From contig JAFGOG010000460.1 of assembly GCA_016926595.1 (NCBI GenBank), positions 1 to 6,506 of the forward strand: 6,506 bases of DNA. Direction: 5' to 3'. A program made the position numbers and the translations under genes. The DNA comes from Anaerolineae bacterium. GTDB taxonomy: Bacteria; Chloroflexota; Anaerolineae; JAAYZQ01. This document shows positions 1 to 5,653 of the stretch, piece by piece (position 1 is the first letter of the stretch; every line of letters begins with the position of its first letter). The notes under the pieces were generated by a model that worked only from the letters and a program-made list of their open reading frames with translations, had not been told where the DNA came from and made no database searches.

Positions 1-155
1 CATGCGCGCCCTGCACTACATGCATCGTTATCATATCATGACATGGGTCGGAAGTCTATGTCAAGAGTTCTTCAGCTTTTGTTCACCACAGCAGCGAATC
101 CGCAGGCAAACGGATGAGGGCGCGAGTATCCTCAGGTTACTAGGTTCATGGCGAG

Positions 156-1430
156 ATGGTTACTGATAGAATCGAGCAGGAACTGAAAGACATACTGGCC
201 CATCTCTACGATCCTGGCTACCAGCCCTCTGAATTGCTCTACGAGCTGACGGGCTGCAAGCCTCTGGATGGAGCACTGGCTGTCCAGTCTGCGATCGTCG
301 AAGCAATCGAGAGTCTAAAGCCCTCGGTCGGCGCCCTACCAAGCTCACGCCCCAGGGAGATCTATGACCTGTTGTGCAACCGGTTCATACTGGATCTCAC
401 CCTGGAGGAGACTGCCGAACGCCTGCATATGAGCTTTAGCACTACGTGGCGTAGGCAGAGCACCGCTGTGCACGCGCTGACCATGGCGCTGTGGAAGCGT
501 AGTCAGACGGAACAGCGGCCAGAACAGGACCACGCACAGGCAGACAAGAAACGATCAATCGTGGAGGAAGCAGCATCTGCTCAGGCTATGGACTGGCGAT
601 CTCAGACGGAGCGTGAACTGGCATCTCTGCAAACGAGCGCCCCAGGTTCAGCATCCAACGTAGCGGAAGCAATCGACAGTGTGCTGGAGGTGATAGGCCC
701 CTTGGCTTCCAGGTATAACGTTCGTCTGGAGGTTGGATCCGTGCAGCCAGACCTGATTACACCGATCCATCCTTCTGCGCTGCACCAGACGTTGATCACG
801 GCTATGGGGCGGCTGATCCGCCTCACGTTAAGCGAACAGATTACGGTCTTTGCCAGGTTTGAGGACGGGAACGTCAGGATCACGCTAACGGCATCCATCG
901 GCGCAGAGGATCGACCAACCGAGAGAGAGCTCATCCGCGGCATCCTGACGCCAGAGGACATATCGGTCCATGTCCACCTGGACGGCGATCAGGTCTTTAT
1001 GTGGGTCGAGCTACCGTCCAGGCAGCAAAGCACTGTTCTGGTCGTGGACGACAATCTAGACATGGTGCGTTTCTACCGACGTTCTACTGAAGGGACCCCC
1101 TATTGCATCGTCCACCTTGGGGAGGGACGGAGGCTGTTTGAAACCATCGAGGTTTCGCCCCCCGACATCGTCGTGCTCGACGTTATGCTTCCTGACATCG
1201 ACGGATGGGAAATTCTGATGCACCTTCACGAAGACCCGAAGACCCGTCCCATACCTGTCATCGTTTGCACGGTGGTCAGAGAAGAGGAACTGGCCCTCTC
1301 TTTGGGCGCCGCACGCTGCCTGTTGAAACCCGTGCGCGCCGGCGAGTTTAGGCAAGCGCTAGACCAGGTTCTCTCTCAGGCTGCAGCAGGAGCTTTGAGA
1401 CCTCCAGAGAACAATGCAGCAATTTACTGA
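156..1430 (+). CDS. Response regulator with sigma-region-4-like HTH, degenerate HATPase-like middle and C-terminal receiver (424 aa)
   Basis: Three regions are visible. Residues 68-113 resemble a sigma-70 region 4 helix-turn-helix (LTLEETAERLHMS followed by a basic recognition-like helix), suggesting DNA binding. Residues about 168-288 follow the layout of a histidine-kinase ATPase domain, but the N-box position reads LHQTLITAMGRL, without its asparagines, and no DxGxG or GxGxG box follows, so ATP binding looks lost. Residues 293-404 form a canonical receiver: D298/D299 acidic pair, D342 phospho-acceptor in VVLDVMLPDIDG, T372 switch residue and K391 in LLKPV. The protein is probably cytoplasmic and may change transcription when phosphorylated. 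An in-frame TAG at 141-143 bounds the start. ATG 156 has only a weak Shine-Dalgarno, and no convincing promoter is seen in 1-155. The 3' end overlaps the convergent hybrid kinase, a plausible but unproven partner. The domain order (HTH first, receiver last) is the reverse of the common OmpR/NarL layout. Confidence 0.88.
   Translation: MVTDRIEQELKDILAHLYDPGYQPSELLYELTGCKPLDGALAVQSAIVEAIESLKPSVGALPSSRPREIYDLLCNRFILDLTLEETAERLHMSFSTTWRRQSTAVHALTMALWKRSQTEQRPEQDHAQADKKRSIVEEAASAQAMDWRSQTERELASLQTSAPGSASNVAEAIDSVLEVIGPLASRYNVRLEVGSVQPDLITPIHPSALHQTLITAMGRLIRLTLSEQITVFARFEDGNVRITLTASIGAEDRPTERELIRGILTPEDISVHVHLDGDQVFMWVELPSRQQSTVLVVDDNLDMVRFYRRSTEGTPYCIVHLGEGRRLFETIEVSPPDIVVLDVMLPDIDGWEILMHLHEDPKTRPIPVIVCTVVREEELALSLGAARCLLKPVRAGEFRQALDQVLSQAAAGALRPPENNAAIY
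1348..1430. other. 83-base antisense overlap of two convergent genes
   Basis: The kinase stop (TAA on the - strand, 1350-1348) lies 83 bases inside the + strand regulator, which stops at 1430. The last receiver helix of the regulator (residues about 396-408) is antisense to the extreme tail of the kinase, while the last receiver helix of the kinase (711-726) is antisense to the unstructured-looking tail of the regulator. Each conserved helix thus faces the less constrained end of the other protein. No hairpin with a T-tract is visible here, so the two transcripts probably overlap. Confidence 0.85.
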
Positions 1431-3561
1431 GCGGCAGCTCCCCGTTCATCGTCGCCAAAAACAGCTCACTCACCAGCGGCTGATCGGCGGGATCTTGGGC
1501 TGAGATGAAAAAGATGGGGATGTCCGCTATGGCCTCATCTTGGCTCATCAACTCCATCATCTGCCAGCCATCCATCTCGGGCATCACGACGTCGAGCAAC
1601 ACAAGATCGGGGAGACAGCGCCGCATCTCTTCCAATGCTCGTTTCCCATCCAAAGCGGTCGCTATCTCGAGACCTCTATTGTAAACGTGCAACATACGGC
1701 TGAAGAGCTGCAAAGCCTCCGGGTCATCGTCAACGACCAGGACCCGCCTCACCGGTTTGCCGACTGCCTGGATCGCTTCCTCGAGATCAGCGCGGGTTAC
1801 GGGCTTGATCAGATAACCCAATGCACCTGCGTCAATCGCACGTTTTGTCCGCTCGGGCACAGAACACCCTATCAGAGGTGTGCCTGGAAGCTCCCGCTTG
1901 AGGCAGTCAAACAGCGGCCACAAGTGGTCCGAAGCCGGCTCGTTGAGCACCACGACATGCGCTGGGCACACCTCTAGCTCCCGCCTGGCCTGAGCCAGAT
2001 CTCGGGTATCCACGAATTCGACATCAGCGGAAAGGCGTGCGAACCGAGGATAGAGAGCGCCGGATTCGTCGCAGATGACGACGCGGGGCTTGACAAGCTC
2101 ATCAACAGAGATGGCACGCCCTGCTTCGAAGGCGCGCTCTCGCCATATCCAGTCATCCCTTATCTGGTGCCCTGGTCGCACACGATGCTCTACGGCACCG
2201 GATATGGGCAGCGTAAAAAAGAAGGAAGTGCCAAGACCTTGTTTGCTTTCCACCCACATCCGCCCCCCATGCAGATTGACAAACTGCCTACTGATGCTCA
2301 GACCGAGCCCACTTCCCCCCTCATTTCGCCATAGGGGATTTCTGCCCTGCCAAAAAGGCTCAAAGATCTGCTCAATATCCTCCGGTGCGATACCTGGCCC
2401 TGTGTCCGTCACACTTATCAGGAGATCGTGATCACGCTGGATAATCTCTATTGTGATTCCCCCTTTATTCGTGAATCGGGCTGCATTGCTCACGAGGTTG
2501 AGGATAACCTGCTTGATGCGGATACGGTCGCAATAGATCTTGGGCAAGTTGTCCGGAATAGCGACCTTTAGAGCAAGCTGCTTTTCTTCCGTCAGCGGGC
2601 GGACCGCCGCCACGCTGCTGTCGATAACGTTCCTCAGATCGATCCGCTCCTTGTGAAGTGCCATTCGGCCTGTCTCCACGCGGGTAAGGTCTAGGACATC
2701 GTCTATCATGCCAGAGAGATGCTCACAGTTGCGGTATATGACCCGCAGATCCTCTCGCATCTTGGGAGATGGGAGCACGTCATAGATTTCAGGAGTCTCC
2801 ACTATGAGATCGACCAGGCCGAGAATTATGTTCAGGGGCGTGCGAAACTCGTGGCTCACATTGGCCACAAAAGCGGTCTTTGCCTTCTGGGCTTCCTCCG
2901 CAAGCGTGCGCAGTGCAACCGCCCTTTCACTAGCCAGTACCAGTTGCCGGTTCGCCTGCGCCGAACTCTCCAGTGCCTGCTCCAATTCCACCTTGCGATC
3001 CTGCACTTCCTGGAGATAGGATTGGGCACGCTCAAAGTACTCATCCAGCCACTTGCTCAGTTGGATCACGGGGCGATAGGCGACATACATCACCCCGAGC
3101 ATAGCCCAGATCGCCGATAACGTGCCGGTGACGGCGTACATATCCGATCGCGAAACAGGATATCTCACTACAACCAGAAGCAGCGACTCTGCAACTGCAA
3201 CAATCGTCGCGGCGGGAAGGCTGATCAGCGGCACAGCAAGGACGACAGGAACTGATACTTGCACGAGGGCAAGGGAGCCGGACGGTGTTAAGCAGGTGTT
3301 AGCCAGATGAACCATCACAAGCACCGCCAGCACCGTGAACCATCGACCTGCTAGTGGCCTCCAGTTGTCAGATAGCCAACCGACAGTTGCCAGAGCACAC
3401 GTCAGTAAGTAGAGCAGCTCAACTCGCTGCAAAATCTCATTCGGGCAGCGCAGGATATCCGCCGCAAGAAAAAACAACATCGACAAGATCCAGACTGCAG
3501 CCAGCACCGGCTTGGGAGCAACGCGCAACTCGGATTCGAAGCCTGAAGTAGCTTTGCTCAT
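1348..3561 (-). CDS. Membrane hybrid sensor histidine kinase with two C-terminal receiver domains, both atypical (737 aa)
   Basis: About six hydrophobic segments (residues 17-37, 45-62, 72-90, 97-115, 117-135, 142-162) form a membrane sensor with no large external domain. A predicted coiled coil (165-228) leads to the phosphorylation domain, with H237 in SHEFRTPLN. The ATPase domain is complete: N-box N355/N359 (LNLVSNA), G1 DTGPG 386-390, F-box FEPFWQ 400-405 and G2 GGSGLGLS 415-422. Receiver 1 (493-598) keeps D498/E499 and K586 (LIKPV), but its phospho-acceptor position is N540 (VVVLNEP), so it is probably not phosphorylated. Receiver 2 (606-726) has D611-D613, D657 (LLDVVMPEMDGW) and S687, but lacks a clear KP lysine motif after beta-5. 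The start was set at 3561, not the upstream ATG at 3669, because GGGAGGTGA lies just upstream and a promoter sits inside the longer frame. The signal sensed is unknown. The gene ends inside the tail of the convergent regulator. Confidence 0.93.
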   Translation of the reverse strand: MSKATSGFESELRVAPKPVLAAVWILSMLFFLAADILRCPNEILQRVELLYLLTCALATVGWLSDNWRPLAGRWFTVLAVLVMVHLANTCLTPSGSLALVQVSVPVVLAVPLISLPAATIVAVAESLLLVVVRYPVSRSDMYAVTGTLSAIWAMLGVMYVAYRPVIQLSKWLDEYFERAQSYLQEVQDRKVELEQALESSAQANRQLVLASERAVALRTLAEEAQKAKTAFVANVSHEFRTPLNIILGLVDLIVETPEIYDVLPSPKMREDLRVIYRNCEHLSGMIDDVLDLTRVETGRMALHKERIDLRNVIDSSVAAVRPLTEEKQLALKVAIPDNLPKIYCDRIRIKQVILNLVSNAARFTNKGGITIEIIQRDHDLLISVTDTGPGIAPEDIEQIFEPFWQGRNPLWRNEGGSGLGLSISRQFVNLHGGRMWVESKQGLGTSFFFTLPISGAVEHRVRPGHQIRDDWIWRERAFEAGRAISVDELVKPRVVICDESGALYPRFARLSADVEFVDTRDLAQARRELEVCPAHVVVLNEPASDHLWPLFDCLKRELPGTPLIGCSVPERTKRAIDAGALGYLIKPVTRADLEEAIQAVGKPVRRVLVVDDDPEALQLFSRMLHVYNRGLEIATALDGKRALEEMRRCLPDLVLLDVVMPEMDGWQMMELMSQDEAIADIPIFFISAQDPADQPLVSELFLATMNGELPLSKLLHCSLEVSKLLLQPEREPGLALA

Positions 3562-3563
3562 CT

Positions 3564-3572
3564 TCACCTCCC
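3564..3572 (-). promoter_or_regulatory. Ribosome binding site that decides the kinase start
   Basis: On the - strand this reads GGGAGGTGA, a near-perfect Shine-Dalgarno sequence. GGAGG lies 5 bases before the ATG at 3561. No comparable site supports the in-frame ATG at 3669. Confidence 0.85.
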
Positions 3573-3619
3573 ATCCCCGATCATACAGCTGAACCGGTGA
3601 CGATTTGTGTCTAAAGGCT

Positions 3620-3648
3620 AGAATACCATCAAACACATGCCTTGTCAA
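3620..3648 (-). promoter_or_regulatory. Sigma-70-type promoter of the hybrid kinase
   Basis: On the - strand the -35 box TTGACA (3648-3643) matches the consensus 6/6. A 17-base spacer separates it from the -10 box TATTCT (3625-3620), which matches 4/6. Transcription would start near 3613, giving a leader of about 50 bases before the ATG at 3561. The boxes lie within the extended 36-codon frame upstream of 3561, which argues against that extension being translated. Confidence 0.7.
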
Positions 3649-3660
3649 GGGTCTTGTGAA
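3641..3660. repeat. Small direct repeat and palindrome around the kinase -35 box (possible operator)
   Basis: CTTGTCAA (3641-3648) and CTTGTGAA (3653-3660) match at 7 of 8 positions, 12 bases apart start to start. The first copy is part of the 11-base palindrome CCTTGTCAAGG (3640-3650), which covers the -35 box. This could be a regulator site, but elements this short arise by chance and no known binding motif is recognised. Confidence 0.25.
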
Positions 3661-3699
3661 CGTTTGCATTGACGGAATGACGGACTCACCCAGAGCGAG

Positions 3700-3745
3700 C
3701 CTCCCTGGAAGCCAGGACCGGCTTCCGGGGAGGAAAGTTTGTTTG
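3700..3745 (+). terminator. Strong hairpin resembling a + strand intrinsic terminator
   Basis: CCTCCCTGGAAGCC (3700-3713) pairs over all 14 positions (one T-G wobble) with GGCTTCCGGGGAGG (3720-3733) around a 6-base loop, AGGACC. On the + strand it is followed by AAAGTTTGTTTG, a modest T-rich tract, so termination would be rightward. No + strand gene lies immediately upstream; the nearest is the regulator ending at 1430. It may block antisense read-through from there into the tRNA promoter. The T-tract is interrupted and starts late, so efficiency is uncertain. Confidence 0.55.
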
Positions 3746-3771
3746 ACTACGGGTCCGGATCATGATATAAT
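3743..3771 (+). promoter_or_regulatory. Extended -10 sigma-70-type promoter of the tRNA-Cys gene
   Basis: The -35 box TTGACT (3743-3748) and the perfect -10 box TATAAT (3766-3771) are separated by 17 bases, with an extended -10 TG at 3763-3764. Transcription would start near 3778, about 11 bases before the mature tRNA. This is the best promoter in the window, as expected for a stable RNA gene. It may also feed the downstream ccsA-like operon, for which no other promoter is evident. Confidence 0.85.
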
Positions 3772-3788
3772 CTAGGGTGAGCCGTGAT

Positions 3789-3860
3789 GGCGACGTGGCC
3801 AAGTGGTAAGGCAAGGGTCTGCAAAACCCTCATTCATCGGTTCGAATCCGATCGTCGCCT
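3789..3860 (+). tRNA. tRNA-Cys (anticodon GCA)
   Basis: The full cloverleaf can be read. The acceptor stem is GGCGACG (3789-3795) with CGTCGCC (3853-3859). The D stem is GCC/GGC (3798-3800 with 3810-3812). The anticodon stem is AGGGT/ACCCT, enclosing loop CTGCAAA with anticodon GCA at 3821-3823. The T stem is ATCGG/CCGAT around TTCGAAT (3841-3847). The discriminator base is T3860, the U73 expected of tRNA-Cys. The next bases are CTG, so CCA is not encoded and must be added by a nucleotidyltransferase. Confidence 0.97.
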
Positions 3861-3862
3861 CT

Positions 3863-3898
3863 GCGAGCCCCCTGACGCCCTAGCTTCAGGGGGCTTGC
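3863..3898 (+). terminator. GC-rich hairpin directly after tRNA-Cys
   Basis: GCGAGCCCCCTGA (3863-3875) pairs with TCAGGGGGCTTGC (3886-3898) over 13 positions with one G-T wobble, around a 10-base loop. It begins 2 bases after the mature tRNA. The bases that follow (TATGTCATAG) are not a T-run, so it may be a weak terminator or mainly a 3'-end processing or stability structure that lets some transcription continue into the membrane gene at 3926. Confidence 0.6.
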
Positions 3899-3925
3899 TA
3901 TGTCATAGCGGGGAAGAAACCATCT

Positions 3926-4753
3926 ATGAGCAGCGAAACAATGGCCGCAATTGCCGCAGCGGCCTGCTTTCTGGTGGCCACATTAGCCTGCGCGCGCAGT
4001 GAGGAGGCGGGGATCTGGCTGGGAGCGGCTGGCGCCGCGTTCCTGGCTGGCTCGCTGGTCGCGCGTGGCCTGGACGCACGCTCCTGGCCGCTGGGTACCG
4101 CTTACGAGTTTGCCCTGGCTTTTGCCCTGGGAACGGCGCTGTCTGCCATCTTGGTCGGGCGCAGAAAAGAGCGCCTTGCGCCTGCAGCGCAGACGCCCAT
4201 CATCCGCGCTGCCGCGATGTTGCTGGCTGCCGCCCTGATCGTCTATGCCCGGCTGGGCATGCCGGCAGCCAGCCACGAGATCCAAACGCTGCCCCCCAAC
4301 CTGAATTCGATCTGGCTGCCGCTGCACGCCGGAACGGCAGCGTTGGCTTACGGGGCGTTGGCTATGGCCGGGTTGGCCGGCCTTGTCTGGCTCTTGCAGG
4401 ATTCAGGACAGAACAACGCCCACGAAACCGGCAAGCCAGGTAGTGCCAGTGCAACCGATGCGAGCGGTGCACAGTGGCTGCTCCATCGGTCGATGCTTGT
4501 CGGCTATCCACTGCTGTCCCTTTCCCTGATTTTGGGCGCGATCTGGTCTTGGACGGCCTGGGGACATCCCTGGTCAGAGGAGCCCGAACAGGCCGCTGCG
4601 CTGCTCACCTGGTTGGTCTACACGTCTTACTGGTTCCTGCGCAGGCGTGCCGGGTGGCGTGACCAGCAGGCAGCCTGGCTGGCAACGATCGGGCTGGGAT
4701 GTCTGCTGTTCAGCTTTCTGGGAGTGGGCTGGCTGGTGCGCTGGACAGGATGA
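3926..4753 (+). CDS. CcsA/ResC-like cytochrome c assembly (heme-handling) membrane protein, with degraded WWD motif (275 aa)
   Basis: About eight hydrophobic segments (near 5-22, 27-48, 57-77, 91-108, 130-157, 190-208, 221-238, 248-271) fit the CcsA/CcmC heme-handling family, which in System II works with Ccs1/ResB to deliver heme to apocytochrome c. Family features seen are PLGTAYEF (55-62), H134 in WLPLHAG before a helix, GYPLLSLSLILGAIW (193-207) and LLTWLVY (226-232). The WWD motif is damaged: the usual WGxYWxWDPKET reads WGHPWSEEPEQA (212-223), losing the second W, the D and the KE pair. The C-terminus stops at LGVGWLVRWTG, where relatives carry an LHSY histidine, and no simple frameshift restores it. 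GGGAAG lies 9 bases before the ATG. No ResB or thioredoxin partner is visible. It may be a divergent or repurposed heme or quinone-site protein. Confidence 0.8.
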   Translation: MSSETMAAIAAAACFLVATLACARSEEAGIWLGAAGAAFLAGSLVARGLDARSWPLGTAYEFALAFALGTALSAILVGRRKERLAPAAQTPIIRAAAMLLAAALIVYARLGMPAASHEIQTLPPNLNSIWLPLHAGTAALAYGALAMAGLAGLVWLLQDSGQNNAHETGKPGSASATDASGAQWLLHRSMLVGYPLLSLSLILGAIWSWTAWGHPWSEEPEQAAALLTWLVYTSYWFLRRRAGWRDQQAAWLATIGLGCLLFSFLGVGWLVRWTG

Positions 4754-4799
4754 CGAGCTAACACCCATTCTGGACCCGCCGGCACGATGAGGAGATGCT

Positions 4800-5612
4800 A
4801 TGGCTAATCCACAACCCGGTCCTCTGCTGCTCAATCGCAGGCGCTTTATCCACACCTCGGCACTTGCCGCGATGGGGGCGACGGCCACAGCCTGCGCCAG
4901 GACGCCGGTGGACGCCCATCCGAGCCTAGATAAGCCGCCCTTGCCGCCGGGTGACTTTTATCCGCCGGATGATTTGTATCCGCCGGCCACTGCCAGCCAG
5001 AGACACGATCCCCAAGCACTCTCTGCAGAGGTCCGCCCCCTGCCCCCGCCTCGCCTCGACGGATCGATGTCCCTGGAAGAGACGCTGGCCGCTCGCCGTT
5101 CGGTGCGCGATTATGCCAACAAGCTCCTGACCTGGGAAGAGATTGGGCAACTGCTGTGGTCTATGCAAGGCCTTACCCGCGAGTGGGGCGGGCGCACGGC
5201 GCCGTCGGCAGGAGCGCTGTACCCCCTGGAAACGTACGTGGCCACTGCCGAGGGCCTGCACCACTATGAACCGGCAGAGCACCAGGTGACGGCCAGCCCG
5301 CAACTTGGGCTGCGACAGGCGCTATGGGAGGTCAGCCTCAAGCAGGACTGGATTCGCCTTGCGCCTGCGGTTTTTATCATCACCGCCGTGTACGAACGCA
5401 CTTTGAGCAAATATGGCCAGCGAGCGGCGCGCTACGTCCACATGGAAGCCGGGCACGCGGCTGAGAACCTGCTGTTGCAGGCCGTCGCCCTCGGGCTGGG
5501 TGGGGTAGTCGTCGGCGCTTTCTATGACGATCGAGTGCGAACCGCCCTGAACCTGCCCCAAGATCATGAGCCGCTCTACCTGATCCCGGTCGGGCACCCT
5601 AGAAGTACCTGA
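4800..5612 (+). CDS. SagB-type nitroreductase-fold dehydrogenase with Tat/lipoprotein-like export signal (270 aa)
   Basis: Residues about 95-268 carry SagB/ThcOx-family landmarks: ARRSVRDYANKLLTWEEIGQLLW (shortened: RRSVRDY at 99-105, LLW at 118-120), TAPSAGALYPLETYV (133-147), APAVFIITAVYERTLSKYG (188-206), RYVHMEAGHAAENLLLQA (211-228) and GLGGVVVGAFYDD (232-244). The family binds FMN and is known for oxidising azolines in peptide natural products, though many stand-alone members have unknown substrates. The N-terminus has a twin-arginine motif (NRRRFIH, 12-18), a hydrophobic stretch and ATAC at 29-32, a possible lipobox with C32. This implies export of a folded, FMN-loaded protein. A proline-rich linker (46-62) follows. 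GAGGAG sits 5 bases before the ATG. It follows the CcsA-like gene by 46 bases. No YcaO gene is present, so a peptide-modifying role is unsupported. Confidence 0.9.
   Translation: MANPQPGPLLLNRRRFIHTSALAAMGATATACARTPVDAHPSLDKPPLPPGDFYPPDDLYPPATASQRHDPQALSAEVRPLPPPRLDGSMSLEETLAARRSVRDYANKLLTWEEIGQLLWSMQGLTREWGGRTAPSAGALYPLETYVATAEGLHHYEPAEHQVTASPQLGLRQALWEVSLKQDWIRLAPAVFIITAVYERTLSKYGQRAARYVHMEAGHAAENLLLQAVALGLGGVVVGAFYDDRVRTALNLPQDHEPLYLIPVGHPRST
4953..4986 (+). repeat. Tandem 18-base repeat encoding a DxYPPx linker
   Basis: GACTTTTATCCGCCGG (4953-4968) and GATTTGTATCCGCCGG (4971-4986) match at 14 of 16 positions with an 18-base period. They encode DFYPPD and DLYPPA in the proline-rich linker between the export signal and the SagB-like domain. 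It looks like a small in-frame duplication lengthening a spacer. Confidence 0.6.
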
Positions 5613-5641
5613 ATAAAAAGAACAGTACCATGAACAGCTAT

Positions 5642-5646
5642 GGAGG
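5642..5646 (+). promoter_or_regulatory. Ribosome binding site that decides the flavin-reductase start
   Basis: GGAGG lies 7 bases before the ATG at 5654. An alternative in-frame ATG at 5630 has no comparable site and would place this GGAGG inside the coding region. Confidence 0.7.
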
Positions 5647-5653
5647 CAAGGCA

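Noticed and set aside
30..64. Possible - strand promoter for a gene left of the window: TTGACA (64-59) and extended -10 TGATATGAT (TATGAT at 35-30).
   Set aside because: The boxes are separated by 23 bases, too far for a normal sigma-70 promoter, and no - strand gene is visible. An extended -10 promoter alone remains possible.
602..961. 119-residue - strand frame inside the regulator gene.
   Set aside because: Antisense shadow of the regulator, with no domain, ribosome site or promoter seen.
1540..1977. 145-residue + strand frame rich in histidine and glutamine.
   Set aside because: Antisense shadow of the two receiver domains of the hybrid kinase. The His/Gln-rich composition comes from the opposite strand's codons.
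3562..3669. Longer kinase frame starting at the ATG at 3669 (36 extra residues).
   Set aside because: The promoter boxes at 3643-3648 and 3620-3625 lie within it, it has no good ribosome binding site, its residues are not hydrophobic or domain-like, and ATG 3561 has GGGAGGTGA just upstream.
3784..4002. 72-residue + strand open frame starting MMATWPSGKARVCK.
   Set aside because: This is the translated tRNA-Cys and its trailer, a well-known false protein. The tRNA cloverleaf explains the sequence.
5630..5653. Earlier start of the flavin-reductase-like protein at ATG 5630.
   Set aside because: The GGAGG at 5642-5646 is correctly spaced for ATG 5654, and the extra 8 residues (MNSYGGKA) do not fit the family start.
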